NCBI RefSeq assembly: GCF_000152865.1
Contig: NZ_CH672390.1
Coordinates: forward strand, 2,023,368 to 2,087,367
Direction of reading: 5' to 3'
Length of the DNA: 64,000 bases
DNA from: Erythrobacter sp. NAP1
GTDB taxonomy: Bacteria; Pseudomonadota; Alphaproteobacteria; Sphingomonadales; Sphingomonadaceae
Part shown: piece after piece, positions 17,201 through 25,182 of the stretch
Layout: every line of letters begins with the position of its first letter
Position numbering within the stretch: the first letter of the stretch is position 1
The notes under the pieces: model-generated
Seen by the model: the letters and a program-made list of their open reading frames with translations, nothing else
What the model was told of the DNA's origin: nothing
The model's database searches: none
Made by a program: the position numbers and the translations under genes

Positions 17201-17281
17201 GCTTACAGGCGATGCTGCGATCGCGATTGAAAGTGCGGCGCAGGATCCGAACAGCCGGCGACGTGTCTGAGAAATTTGCAC
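14207..17281 (-). CDS. TonB-dependent outer-membrane receptor, 1024 aa
   Basis: A ligand-gated outer-membrane transporter. It has a signal peptide ending near SPVSAQD, a plug domain starting GGRIIVTGSRI, the plug stretch VLVNGRRVVGG, and a long beta-barrel ending YYAGVRFRF with the terminal aromatic expected for barrel assembly. The barrel holds Asp/Gly-rich loops of the DSDGDGV kind, which could bind calcium. I prefer the GTG at 17281 as start because AGGGGA stands 7 nt before it; an ATG 35 codons upstream lacks this and would spoil the signal peptide. Two near-identical dyads lie just upstream. The size is typical of receptors for peptides or oligosaccharides in this order, but the substrate is unknown. 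Confidence 0.88.
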   Translation of the reverse strand: MQISQTRRRLFGSCAALSIAIAASPVSAQDLEEPAEDVTSDVTDADVESGGRIIVTGSRILSDSAASTQPLQVLDAQNIAQSGVTNIQDLLLENPVFGAPTFARTNNAFGVTGTGVATVDLRNLGIARTLVLVNGRRVVGGLAGTNTVDLNVIPTQFIGRIDILTGGASSLYGSDAIAGVVNFVYRDDLEGLNLEGRYGVTEQGDAEDYRLNATFGGSIDDGRGRFMLHAGYSDQGQLLSRERSNTLVDDIDLFRLSGDPADFGTPSEPFFSSFPPQGRFDVNGTASNADDFTFNPSGVLQPCFSTNGTPSCTAFDGSPASGPNGFNRQFFRTLASPVQRYVFAGTADYEITSGVTAFLEGTYVKTQSARIIEPFPSSSSGTNGLFPATGRAPIETRVLVDSDGDGVLDSSEIRVNPLVPDEIVAAASDLDGDGLRDIGFVRRLLEVGERTNDTTRDFFRVVAGLQGEFADGQFRWDVSYNYGQTTENQRSAGALNVPNFQQAFAAVADIDDVDGDGDTTEVICASADARAQGCVPVNIFGQNAISPEALAYIDAPGSFQTEIEQRVFQANLSGELFEIWGGPVGFATGIEYREEASLADFDSLTNQGLNASNQIPDTQGEFDVIEGFVEVRVPILSDVPFFRTLELAGAVRLSDYSTVGSVTSWNGQVLWEPIDDIRFRGTYSRAVRAPNIGELFSAQSQTFPPGLTDPCVGIGPSGGGILGDTCRSFAGVNDNIALNGVFTLNQADIQGISGFNGGNPNLTEETADTLTLGLVINPRSIEPLRNLTLTVDYFDIEIENVIAAPTRPFTLDQCFNKGNQVFCDLITRRAAGDSTNSAGSLEFVNAIQSNGALRETEGVDVTVQYNTSLDGIGLENANLNLSGAYTHLIKLNFFPAVGEPANPLAGEVGSAKDRFTTTALFDFGAISWGLTGTYIGASTEDDQFCSAFGLDAGCFRQGAEFNLDTQVVFDIDELQIFAGVDNLLDNDAPNLLTGTTFNATSTDTASGVYDILGRRYYAGVRFRF

Positions 17282-17339
17282 TGAGAAATCCCCTGATTTG
17301 CAAGACGGCGATCCGATATCGACCGTGTCCAGGGCATAG

Positions 17340-17389
17340 TTAGTCCGATTCGCACTATTAGCAATTGCAATTAGTACGATTCGCACTAA
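17340..17389. promoter_or_regulatory. Tandem 19-bp dyads between receptor and small exported gene
   Basis: TTAGTCCGATTCGCACTAT (17340-17358) and TTAGTACGATTCGCACTAA (17371-17389) are near-identical. The second is a near-perfect palindrome, with one mismatch around a central T. They start 31 bp apart, about three helical turns, with GCAATTGC between them. They look like two operators for one dimeric repressor or activator. They sit 58 bp from the receptor start and 77 bp from the divergent gene. Confidence 0.65.
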
Positions 17390-17465
17390 TTAGGGCCGCA
17401 TCGTTGCAATTTGGCAACAAAAACAGTGGCCATGCCCGGCATGGCTCGAAAATCGGGAGTTTTGC

Positions 17466-18032
17466 ATGAGTATGTTTTCGCTGCTGGGCGCAGGCCTAGC
17501 CCTAGTCGGATCGCCTCTCTCTTCGCTGTCACCATTTGTGGACCCGGATAAAACGAATCCCGAAGCGCAGGCCGCGGCTTGTCGGGATGGCAACACGTCC
17601 GCTTTCGGTCGCTATCTCGGCGATTGGGTCTTTGATGACAGCATGATCACCGAGGACGGAACCTGGCAGGAGGGCCCGGGCGGCGAGTGGGACTTCCATT
17701 GCCTTGGCAACGGGATTGCGGTCACCGACTTCTTTCGCTCGCGAACCGGAGTGTTTGGCATGACTGTGCGTATGGTCGACCCGGAAACCGGGAAGTGGGA
17801 CATCATCTATACCGGCGAAGGAAGTCAGGCGATGAACCAACTGACCGGCGAGCTTCAGGAGGATGGCACGATCGTGATGCACTATAAAACGCCCGCATTC
17901 GACCCAATGCGGCGGATAACATTCACTCCGATCATCGACGACAGTTTTACCTGGATGCTGGCTATATCGCGCGATGAAGGCGAGACATGGCAAGATGTGT
18001 ACAGGATGGACGCTAGACGACGCGCCCCCTGA
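17466..18032 (+). CDS. Small exported protein, DUF1579-like
   Basis: A 188-aa protein with a hydrophobic N-terminus that may act as a signal peptide. The body resembles the DUF1579/lipocalin-like beta-barrel group: FGRYLGDWVFDDSM, a WDFHCLGNGIAVTDFF strand pair, and a WDIIYTGEG motif. GGGAG lies 7 nt before the ATG. It is divergent from the TonB receptor and shares its dyad-bearing control region, so the two may be co-regulated. Function is unknown. Confidence 0.7.
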   Translation: MSMFSLLGAGLALVGSPLSSLSPFVDPDKTNPEAQAAACRDGNTSAFGRYLGDWVFDDSMITEDGTWQEGPGGEWDFHCLGNGIAVTDFFRSRTGVFGMTVRMVDPETGKWDIIYTGEGSQAMNQLTGELQEDGTIVMHYKTPAFDPMRRITFTPIIDDSFTWMLAISRDEGETWQDVYRMDARRRAP

Positions 18033-18115
18033 TTGCAGGCTTGAAGCCATTTCAAATGGTGCACGCTCCGCGAGGTGGCGAAGCTAGTGCAGGGATGGTC
18101 GGCAATGTGGATAGG

Positions 18116-18206
18116 TGGCGGAGCAGGAGGGATTCGAACCCTCGATACGGGGTTACCGTATACACACTTTCCAGGCGTGCGCCTTCGACCACTCGGCCAC
18201 TGCTCC
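18116..18206 (-). tRNA. tRNA-Ser (anticodon GGA)
   Basis: On the minus strand the gene starts GGAGCAGTGGCCGAGTGG and ends CTGCTCCG with CCA encoded. The acceptor stem GGAGCAG/CTGCTCC is perfect, the T-arm holds GGTTCGAATCC, the anticodon loop reads CTGGAAA (GGA) and a long variable arm typical of class II tRNAs is present. Confidence 0.97.
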
Positions 18207-18509
18207 GCGCCTTGGCTGTCCCACTGCTTTGCTGCTTAAGGACAAGCTTCCCATCAGGGCCACCGCAGCACCTGACCGGTACACACGGAAGCGCGAAGGC
18301 GTGCCTCTAGCCACGAAACAACCGGATCGCAACCACGGCTTGTCGCCAATGGTTTCTGGCCGAGGCGAATTGTGGTAAACGAGTCGCATTGGATGGCGCT
18401 GCGCGCGTAGAAATTCGCTGCGAACGCTGTCTGAAGAGCCCCTTTCCGCCCTCGAAAACGCGTGGAAAGGGGTTTTCTTTTGAGCGCCCCGGATGGCAAG
18501 AAGCTTTCC
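18207..18509. other. Interval between tRNA-Ser and cyclophilin gene
   Basis: About 300 bp without a credible gene. Its last part carries a strong plus-strand hairpin with a T-tract, suggesting a small RNA or a leader attenuator, described separately. Confidence 0.5.
18439..18481 (+). terminator. Intrinsic terminator just before the cyclophilin gene
   Basis: CCCCTTTCC (18439-18447) pairs with GGAAAGGGG (18464-18472), followed at once by TTTTCTTTT. It ends 28 bp before the cyclophilin ATG, which is odd for a simple gene-end terminator because the preceding feature is a tRNA on the other strand. Confidence 0.8.
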
Positions 18510-19628
18510 ATGAAAAAGCACCTGCTCACGCTCACCGCCATCGCCGCACTCGCCTCGCCCGCTGTAGCTCAGGAGGCGCCGGAGGGCGCCCCTTCGCCTA
18601 ACGAAATCGTCAATACGGCCGCGCAAGAGGAATGGGTCGCGATCGAGGCGGAAGACCTGCTCGTGATGACGCTTGCCCCTGATGCTCAAGGCAATGCGCG
18701 TAAGGTTGTGATCCAGCTCATGCCAGCGCCTTTCTCACAAGGCTGGACCCAGAACATCCGCACTCTTGCCCGCGCTGAGTGGTATGATGGGATCTCGGTA
18801 AACCGCGTGCAGGACAACTACGTCGTTCAATGGGGCGATCCGGGATACGACAATCCCGAAAGCGGGGAGACTGAGACCAAGCCTTTGCCCGACGGGCTGA
18901 ACGTCATGAGCGAAGCAGACTATGCTGCGACTGGCCTTATCAGCGTTCCGGATCCGCGTGGACGTCCGCGCATCAATTACACGCTCGGTGCAGCGATGAT
19001 GCGCAATGCGATGATCGCGGCAAACGGCGCTATCGAACTGCCCGCAACATTCACCGAGGCACTTGAAAGCGGCGAGACTCCACCGCCCATCAAGCTCGAG
19101 ACGGGCGATGCCTATGGTGAGCTCGCAACGCTTGCCTTGGGCTGGCCGGTCACCGGCAGTTTTGGAAACGCGGAGGAACCGGCAAACCAGTTCTGGCCCG
19201 TCCACTGCTACGGCATGGTTGGCGTCGGCCGAAATTACTCGCCCGACACTGGCTCTGGCGCAGAGCTTTATACCGTTATCGGCCACGCGCCGCGTCATCT
19301 CGATCGCAACATCGCGCTTGTCGGCCGGATCGTTAGCGGGATGGAGCATTTGTCCTCGCTGCCGCGTGGTTCGGGTACGCTTGGGTTCTACACCGAAGAG
19401 GAAGCCGACAAGCGCATGCCGATCCTCTCGATCCGTGTCGCCAGCGACCTGCCTGAGGATGAACGTCCGCTGTTCGAGTATCTCTCAACCGAAAGCGAGA
19501 CCTTCGCACGCTACGCGGACGCCCGCGCCAATCGCCGTGATCCGTTCTTTATCGTACCGGCTGGCGGCGCAGATATCTGCAACATCCCGGTGCCGGTGCG
19601 CGCCTTCGAATATGCGGAAGACGAGTGA
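18510..19628 (+). CDS. Exported cyclophilin-type peptidyl-prolyl isomerase, large form
   Basis: A 372-aa protein starting MKKHLLTLTAIAALASPAVA-Q, a clear signal peptide. The cyclophilin core is recognisable around residues 60-320: a VVIQLMPA strand, then NRVQDNYVVQWGDP, which keeps the catalytic Arg and the following Gln, and later the FWPVHCYGMVGVGR and ELYTVIGHAPRHLD strands. Compared with PpiA (about 190 aa) it carries long insertions, a form common in sphingomonads. It should catalyse proline isomerisation in the periplasm. Its TGA overlaps the next ATG. Confidence 0.85.
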   Translation: MKKHLLTLTAIAALASPAVAQEAPEGAPSPNEIVNTAAQEEWVAIEAEDLLVMTLAPDAQGNARKVVIQLMPAPFSQGWTQNIRTLARAEWYDGISVNRVQDNYVVQWGDPGYDNPESGETETKPLPDGLNVMSEADYAATGLISVPDPRGRPRINYTLGAAMMRNAMIAANGAIELPATFTEALESGETPPPIKLETGDAYGELATLALGWPVTGSFGNAEEPANQFWPVHCYGMVGVGRNYSPDTGSGAELYTVIGHAPRHLDRNIALVGRIVSGMEHLSSLPRGSGTLGFYTEEEADKRMPILSIRVASDLPEDERPLFEYLSTESETFARYADARANRRDPFFIVPAGGADICNIPVPVRAFEYAEDE

Positions 19629-19942
19629 GCGAGACTATCACTGCAACTCTGCCCCTGCGCCGCTGGCAGGGCGAGAAAGCGGTCTATCACCTCGTCACAT
19701 TCACCGGCGAAGAGGCGGAGACCATTGCGGGCCACGCGCTGATGGAGAAGCTCGAATACGGGCGCTCGCGCGGTTTCGGGTCCGTCAAAGTAAGCGCCTG
19801 CATCGGCGATACGGTCTGGAAGAGCTCGGTCTTTCCGCAAAACAAGAAGTCCGAATGGGTTCTCTTGGTATCGAAAAAGGTCATGCGGGCAGAGGATCTC
19901 GCAGCCGGTGACGAAGTCGAGGTGCGCATCACAATCCTGTGA
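19625..19942 (+). CDS. DUF1905 family protein
   Basis: A 105-aa soluble protein with the compact beta-barrel pattern of DUF1905: LPLRRWQGEKAVYHLVTF, the glycine-arginine stretch RSRGFGSVKVSACIG, a TVWKSSVFP turn and the GDEVEVRITIL C-terminus. It starts inside the stop of the cyclophilin gene (ATGA), so the pair is translationally coupled. The biochemical function of this family is unknown. Confidence 0.8.
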   Translation: MSETITATLPLRRWQGEKAVYHLVTFTGEEAETIAGHALMEKLEYGRSRGFGSVKVSACIGDTVWKSSVFPQNKKSEWVLLVSKKVMRAEDLAAGDEVEVRITIL

Positions 19943-19991
19943 AATTCAAGCATTTTGCATCCGGCGCGCTGTATCTTGCGTAAGTTTCAGC

Positions 19992-20180
19992 ATGGTGGAC
20001 ATACAAAACGCACACTCAGAACCCCCTCAATCACCCGAACGATCGCGCAAGCGCTATTGCGAGGCCTCCTCTACTGGACGTTTCGCGCGGTTTTTCGGTC
20101 TTCGCGGCGCTCTTGACCTCAAACGCGATACGGCTCAGCATCGTCGCCACGCGTGGCTTTACGAGGATATGCTGACATGA
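19992..20180 (+). CDS. Small basic protein coupled to the CBS gene, 62 aa
   Basis: A short frame rich in Arg, Ser and Ala with no membrane segment. Its TGA overlaps the ATG of the CBS-domain gene (ATGA at 20177-20180), which is the main reason to believe it is translated. The ribosome site is weak. I do not recognise the family. Confidence 0.5.
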   Translation: MVDIQNAHSEPPQSPERSRKRYCEASSTGRFARFFGLRGALDLKRDTAQHRRHAWLYEDMLT

Positions 20181-20695
20181 GGATCGCCGACCGGACAGAA
20201 TTCGCAAGCAAGGCCCCGCCACTCACCTGCACGCCCGACACGATTGTTTTCGACGCCGTTACACAAATGGCAGAGAAGAACTTCGGCTCGATCTTCGTGA
20301 CCGATCCGGACAATCGCGTTCTCGGCGTCATGACTGAGCGAGACATCTTCCGCCGCGTGATCGGTGCAAGCCGCGATCCAAAGACCACGCCGGTCAGCGA
20401 AGTGATGACGACCGAAGTGCGCGCTGCTCACAAGGACGACCAGATCCTCGACTGGATGCAGATCATGTCGAATGAGAGGTTTCGCCGACTGCCTATCGTC
20501 GACGAAGACAAGCGCCTCATCGCGGTGATGTCGCAGGGTGATTTCGTCGGCTACACGTGGCCGCAACTGCTCGGGCAGGTCGGCCAGATGGCGCAGGCGA
20601 CGCTGGGTCCGCGCTTCAATCAGCTAGCCATTGCCGGTGGCATTGCGGTCTACACGATCATCCTTGTGATCGTGCTGCTTTACGCAACGCGTTAG
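20177..20695 (+). CDS. CBS-pair protein with C-terminal membrane helix
   Basis: A 172-aa protein. Residues 1-130 form two CBS motifs ([18 protein letters not shown] with [13 protein letters not shown], then [18 protein letters not shown] with [10 protein letters not shown]), which together make one adenosine-nucleotide-binding Bateman module. The last 22 residues ([19 protein letters not shown]) are a membrane helix, so it is probably tail-anchored to the inner membrane. It starts within the stop of a 62-aa frame. The stop shares bases with the convergent chemoreceptor stop. Confidence 0.85.
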   Translation: MRIADRTEFASKAPPLTCTPDTIVFDAVTQMAEKNFGSIFVTDPDNRVLGVMTERDIFRRVIGASRDPKTTPVSEVMTTEVRAAHKDDQILDWMQIMSNERFRRLPIVDEDKRLIAVMSQGDFVGYTWPQLLGQVGQMAQATLGPRFNQLAIAGGIAVYTIILVIVLLYATR

Positions 20696-22491
20696 CCGCC
20701 CACCTCGAGATCGCGCGCCGAGCGGCGAACATCAGCGATAAAGCGGCCTGCCTTCGTGCGAAGATCATCGGCATGGTCGCCCAGAGCGTTTGCGCTTGCA
20801 ACCACGTCATCGGCAGCCGTGCCCGTTTCCTCGCTAGCTTTACGCAACTCGGAGAGGCGCTGGCTGACCTGACGCGAACCTTCGGCGACAGTGTCGATAT
20901 TGCGCGCCAGTTCCTCGCCCGAAACCGATTGCTGGTCCACCGCGCTCGCGATCATGACTGCGGCCTGTTCGAGTTCGCCGATCTGTTCGACGATCGAGGT
21001 CAGGTCGCCCGCGCTTGAGCGAGTAGAATCCTGCATTGTTTGAATCTTCTCGGCGACCGAGCTGGTCGCGTTCGAGGTCTGCATGGCCAATTCCTTCACC
21101 TCGCTCGCGACGACCGCGAAACCGCGGCCCGCTTCGCCGCCGCGCGCCGCTTCGATCGACGCGTTCAGGGCAAGCAGGTTCGTGCGCTGAGCGATGGTTT
21201 GGATGAGACCTGCAATCTCGCCAATCTCTTCACCGGCTTTCGCAAGGTCGTTCATGCGCGTGTTCGCGCTTGCAACGAGAGTGGTCGCATCGCGCGCAAG
21301 CGTCGCCGATGCAGAAGCCTGACGGCTAATCTCGGTGATCGACAATGCAAATTCGTCGGTTGCTGCGGCGGCCGCTGTAACGTTCGCGGTTGCCTTTTCC
21401 ATCGCATCGCTGGCGCTGTCGGCTTGGTTGTTCGAGCCATCTGCGAGGCTGACCATCTGTTTTGACGTCGCCTTGAGCTGTTCCGATGCCGCTGAAACGG
21501 CGGTGATCAATTCGCCGACTGAAACTTCGAACCCGTCTGCCAGCCCTTCGAGCAGCTGGCTTTTTTCAAGGCGCAGCTTGCGCATTTGCTCACTCACATC
21601 TTGCTGTTGAGCCAGTTGCTCCTCGACCTCGCGGGCACGGGAATCGGTCATTTCACGCAAGGTCTCTGCACTGCTGCGGAAGACCTCCAGCGCCCGCGCC
21701 ATCGCACCAATTTCATCGCCGCGTTCGCGGCCAGGAATAACCGTGTCGGACGCCCCTTGAGAAATCTCTTCCATGGCATGGGTCATCTCGGTGATCTTGC
21801 CCGAGACGCTGCTGGCGATGCGGCGCGATCCTACGAAAGAGGCGAAAGTCAGCGCGATAAAAAGGACGAGTAAAAAAACGAGCGAGCGGGCGATACCTGC
21901 GAAAACTGGCTCGGCTGCTTGGGTGGAACGTTGGTTCAAGCCATCGGTTGCGATCTGAAGCGATGCGTTGATTTCATCAATCCGCGCGGCGATTGATCCG
22001 GCCTCTTCAGCGCTCGGCGTCGTCGCGGAGGCTTGCTGAGCAATGCGCTCCACATCGCGTCCTGCGGTGGTTATGGCACTGAGCAGACCGGCGTCCAGTC
22101 GGCTGACATCGCTGTTGAGTGCGCCGGTAAGAAGCGTTGAAGCTTCGTCGAGCGCCTCACGCGATGCGGTAAGGTCGGCCCCATCACCGCTTTGCGCAAA
22201 CGCGGTAATGTCGTCGCGAGCATTGAAAAGCTGGACCGAGGCATTTGCACTGCTGGCATCGGCCGTGCTGAGCGCGCGAAGATCTTCGCCAGCGTGACTG
22301 AAGTAAGTCATCGTCCCGAGGATCGCGCCAGCCAGCACGAAGGTGACAAGCGTGCTCGCGAACACCACAGCCTTGAGCTTTACGGCCAGAGAAAGACGCT
22401 CATGCCAGGCGTGCGTGTGCTCTTCGCTCTCACGCCCGACCCCATCCTCAACGTCCGTTGCAGGCACGAAGCCGGCAGACTGAATGTTCAC
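20692..22491 (-). CDS. Methyl-accepting chemotaxis protein
   Basis: A 599-aa chemoreceptor. TM1 is about residues 40-64, the periplasmic part is a helical bundle, TM2 is about 208-226, HAMP follows at 230-285, and the signalling domain ends near 585 with the conserved tip [34 protein letters not shown] split across the hairpin. There is no C-terminal receptor-methylase pentapeptide. The start is GTG with AGGGGGA upstream. No other chemotaxis gene lies in the window. A near-CtrA site stands about 70 bp upstream. Confidence 0.93.
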   Translation of the reverse strand: MNIQSAGFVPATDVEDGVGRESEEHTHAWHERLSLAVKLKAVVFASTLVTFVLAGAILGTMTYFSHAGEDLRALSTADASSANASVQLFNARDDITAFAQSGDGADLTASREALDEASTLLTGALNSDVSRLDAGLLSAITTAGRDVERIAQQASATTPSAEEAGSIAARIDEINASLQIATDGLNQRSTQAAEPVFAGIARSLVFLLVLFIALTFASFVGSRRIASSVSGKITEMTHAMEEISQGASDTVIPGRERGDEIGAMARALEVFRSSAETLREMTDSRAREVEEQLAQQQDVSEQMRKLRLEKSQLLEGLADGFEVSVGELITAVSAASEQLKATSKQMVSLADGSNNQADSASDAMEKATANVTAAAAATDEFALSITEISRQASASATLARDATTLVASANTRMNDLAKAGEEIGEIAGLIQTIAQRTNLLALNASIEAARGGEAGRGFAVVASEVKELAMQTSNATSSVAEKIQTMQDSTRSSAGDLTSIVEQIGELEQAAVMIASAVDQQSVSGEELARNIDTVAEGSRQVSQRLSELRKASEETGTAADDVVASANALGDHADDLRTKAGRFIADVRRSARDLEVGG

Positions 22492-22560
22492 TACAGTTCC
22501 CCCTCGATCAAACCGGGAAGTTTGATCCGGAACCCTAAAGCGATGCTCCCTAAAATTGAG

Positions 22561-22575
22561 TAAACCCGGATTTAA
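22561..22575 (-). promoter_or_regulatory. Candidate CtrA-type site upstream of the chemoreceptor
   Basis: On the minus strand the sequence is TTAA-ATCCGGG-TTTA, one mismatch from the alphaproteobacterial CtrA consensus TTAA-N7-TTAA. It lies about 70 bp before the chemoreceptor start. CtrA commonly controls motility and chemotaxis genes in this class. Confidence 0.4.
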
Positions 22576-22596
22576 CCATGCGCGGTGCGCGTGCAG

Positions 22597-22962
22597 TTAC
22601 TGTGCGGTCCGCTGCATGATTTCAATCCGGTTGCCGAACGGGTCTTTGGTGAAGAACCGGCGATAACCCTCGACCGGCTTATCTTGCTTGGTCTCGTAAC
22701 CGGCTTCGACAAGTGCGGTTTCTAGCGCATCAATGTCGTCGACGAGCAGCGCCGGGTGCGCTTTGCTGGCGGGGCGAAAGTCTGGGTCAACGCCGATATG
22801 GAGGCTGAGTGTCCCGCTTTCGAACCAGCAACCTTGCGATGACAGGTTCGCCGGTTTTGGCACCTCGCGCATACCGAGCAGGCCTGCAAAGAACTCGCGA
22901 GCTTCGTCCTCGCCGCCTTCGGGTATGGCCAATTGGACGTGGTCGAGGCCGATTACGGCCAT
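22597..22962 (-). CDS. VOC/glyoxalase-fold protein
   Basis: A 121-aa single-domain member of the vicinal-oxygen-chelate superfamily: IGLDHVQLAIPEGGEDEAREF at the start and RFFTKDPFGNRIEIMQ at the end, with ligand candidates His8 and the terminal Glu. Such proteins cover dioxygenases, resistance proteins and isomerases, so the reaction cannot be named. Its ATG shares one base with the RSH stop (TGATG), which indicates coupling. Confidence 0.8.
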   Translation of the reverse strand: MAVIGLDHVQLAIPEGGEDEAREFFAGLLGMREVPKPANLSSQGCWFESGTLSLHIGVDPDFRPASKAHPALLVDDIDALETALVEAGYETKQDKPVEGYRRFFTKDPFGNRIEIMQRTAQ

Positions 22963-25052
22963 CAGATACGGTCGGCCTGTGCGACCGCGTCGCTCGCGCG
23001 AAGGGCGCTCAGGATACGGGTGAGGTGTGCGAGGTCGTTGACCTCGGCGTCGATCTCGTAAGTCGTGAAAGGATGGTCGAGCTGTGTCTGGATCAGGCTT
23101 TTGACGTTGATCTTGTTCTGCGCAAACACGCCCGCCATTTCGGCCAGCGTACCTGGCCGGTCATAGATCGTCACGGTCAGTCGACCCACCGCGCCATGCG
23201 AACGGCGCCCCCAGTTGAGGTCGAGCCAATCCGTGTCGACGCCGCTTGCCAGTTCGAGGCAGTCGATGGTGTGAACCGCCACGCGTTCGCCCTTGCGCCT
23301 CAAACCCACGATCCGGTCGCCAGGAAGCGGGTGGCAGCATTCTGACAATTCGAAAGCAACTCCGGGCGTCAGACCGCGGATCGAGATCTGGCGCTCATGC
23401 TTTGACCATTCCTCGTCCTCTTCGAATTCCGCCGTGCAGCCGGGCACAAGCGCTTCCATAACTTCGCGGTCGGAAATCTTGCCCGCGCCCACCGCGAACA
23501 TCAGGTCATCAGGTTCATCCATGCCGAGCCGCTCGACCGCCTTGCGGATCGCTTTCTTGCCGATGCGCGCAGGCACGCGGGCAGCGATGGCGTCGAACAG
23601 TTTCGAGCCGATCTCGGCAATCTCGTCCCGCTCCTTCAGGCGCACCGCGCGCCGGATCGCCGCGCGCGCCTTGCCGGTGACGACGAAGCCAAGCCACGAC
23701 AATTGCGGCTCCGCGCCTGCACCCTTGATAATCTCGACCACGTCGCCATTCGTGAGCTGCGTGCGAAGCGGCATGTGGCGCCCGTTGATCTTTGCGCCAA
23801 CGGTCGCAAGTCCCAGGTCGGTGTGAACCGCAAAAGCGAAGTCGACCGCGGTCGATCCCTTCGGCAGCTGAAACAGCGCACCCTTGGGCGTGAAAGCGAA
23901 GATGCGGTCCTGATAAATCGCAAGCCGCGTGTGCTCGAGCAGCTCCTCTGCATCGTGGCTCGCGTCCACGATCTCGATCAGATCGCGCAACCAGCCAACC
24001 TGCCCGTCGGCCTTGTCGTCCTGCTTGTAGGCCCAGTGCGCGGCGAGGCCGAATTCATTCCTCTGATGCATTTCGCGCGTGCGAATCTGCACTTCGACGC
24101 GCATCGAGTTTTCGTACATCAGCGACGTGTGAAGCGAGCGATAGCCGTTGTTCTTGGGCGTCGAGATGTAGTCCTTGAACTTGCCCGGAAGGAACTGCCA
24201 CGTCGTGTGCAGAACGCCCATCGCCCGGTAGCAGTCCGCGACGTCCTCGGTCAGGACGCGGAAGGCCATGATGTCGGTGACCTGCTCGAACGAGACGTGG
24301 CGTTCGCTCATCTTGGTCCAGATCGAATAGGGATGCTTCTCGCGGCCCGAGACTTCGACCTGAAGCCCCGCTTCGGCCAGCGCCTGCTTGATCTTCAGCG
24401 CAATCGCATCGACCTGCCCGCCATCCTTGCCGCGCAGTTCATCGAGGCGCTTGGTGATGGTGGTGAAGGCTTCGGGCTCGAGCTCCTTGAAGGCGAGCGC
24501 CTGCATCTCGCGCATATATTCGTACATGCCCACACGCTCAGCGAGCGGCGCGTAAATATCCATCGTCTCGCGCGCGATGCGCTGGCGCTTTTCGGGCTTC
24601 TTGATGAAGTGAAGCGTTCGCATGTTGTGAAGCCGGTCGGCGAGCTTGACCAGCAGAACCCGAATATCCTCGGACATGGCGAGCAGGAACTTGCGCAGGT
24701 TCTCCGCCGCACGCTCGTTTTCCGGCATCGCTTCGATCTTTGACAGCTTGGTCACGCCATCGACCAGCCGGGCGACTTCCGGACCGAAGTTTTCCTCGAT
24801 ATCGTCGATCGTCGCGAGCGTATCCTCGACCGTATCGTGCAAGAGCGCGGTCATGATCGTTTCCTGATCGAGCTGCAGGTCGGTCATCAGGCCTGCCACC
24901 TCGATCGGGTGCGAGAAATAGGGATCGCCGCTCGCGCGCTTCTGGCTGCCATGCTTCTGCACGGTGTAGACATAGGCGCGGTTAAGCGCGGCCTCGTCGG
25001 CCTCAGGGTCGTAATCCTTGACCCTTTCAACAAGTTCGTACTGGCGCAGCAT
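22962..25052 (-). CDS. rsh: Bifunctional (p)ppGpp synthetase/hydrolase
   Basis: A 696-aa RelA/SpoT homologue and the sole RSH in the window. The hydrolase domain has HD at residues 72-73 (LLHDTVEDT) and the downstream LADRLHNMRT metal motif. The synthetase domain has FKDYISTPKNNGYRSLHTSL and VEVQIRTREMHQRNEFG. TGS and C-terminal ACT domains follow. The intact HD and the basic FKD loop fit a bifunctional enzyme. The start at 25052 (MLRQYELVERVKDY) fits the family; an upstream ATG would add 32 atypical residues. Confidence 0.93.
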   Translation of the reverse strand: MLRQYELVERVKDYDPEADEAALNRAYVYTVQKHGSQKRASGDPYFSHPIEVAGLMTDLQLDQETIMTALLHDTVEDTLATIDDIEENFGPEVARLVDGVTKLSKIEAMPENERAAENLRKFLLAMSEDIRVLLVKLADRLHNMRTLHFIKKPEKRQRIARETMDIYAPLAERVGMYEYMREMQALAFKELEPEAFTTITKRLDELRGKDGGQVDAIALKIKQALAEAGLQVEVSGREKHPYSIWTKMSERHVSFEQVTDIMAFRVLTEDVADCYRAMGVLHTTWQFLPGKFKDYISTPKNNGYRSLHTSLMYENSMRVEVQIRTREMHQRNEFGLAAHWAYKQDDKADGQVGWLRDLIEIVDASHDAEELLEHTRLAIYQDRIFAFTPKGALFQLPKGSTAVDFAFAVHTDLGLATVGAKINGRHMPLRTQLTNGDVVEIIKGAGAEPQLSWLGFVVTGKARAAIRRAVRLKERDEIAEIGSKLFDAIAARVPARIGKKAIRKAVERLGMDEPDDLMFAVGAGKISDREVMEALVPGCTAEFEEDEEWSKHERQISIRGLTPGVAFELSECCHPLPGDRIVGLRRKGERVAVHTIDCLELASGVDTDWLDLNWGRRSHGAVGRLTVTIYDRPGTLAEMAGVFAQNKINVKSLIQTQLDHPFTTYEIDAEVNDLAHLTRILSALRASDAVAQADRI

Positions 25053-25182
25053 TGACGTGAATATGTGCTGCACCGCGTCATCCGGCAAGCGCAAAGCTTG
25101 CAAGCATGAAAGGTTGTGATCGGGGTTTGTCCCTACAGGTGAGAGCACGCTATCTTGGTCATGACCGCGCTAGCCATTCCTG

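Noticed and set aside
14207..17281. Use of the ATG at 17386 as the receptor start
   Set aside because: It would place the operator dyads inside the coding region and add a non-signal extension; the GTG at 17281 has a good ribosome site.
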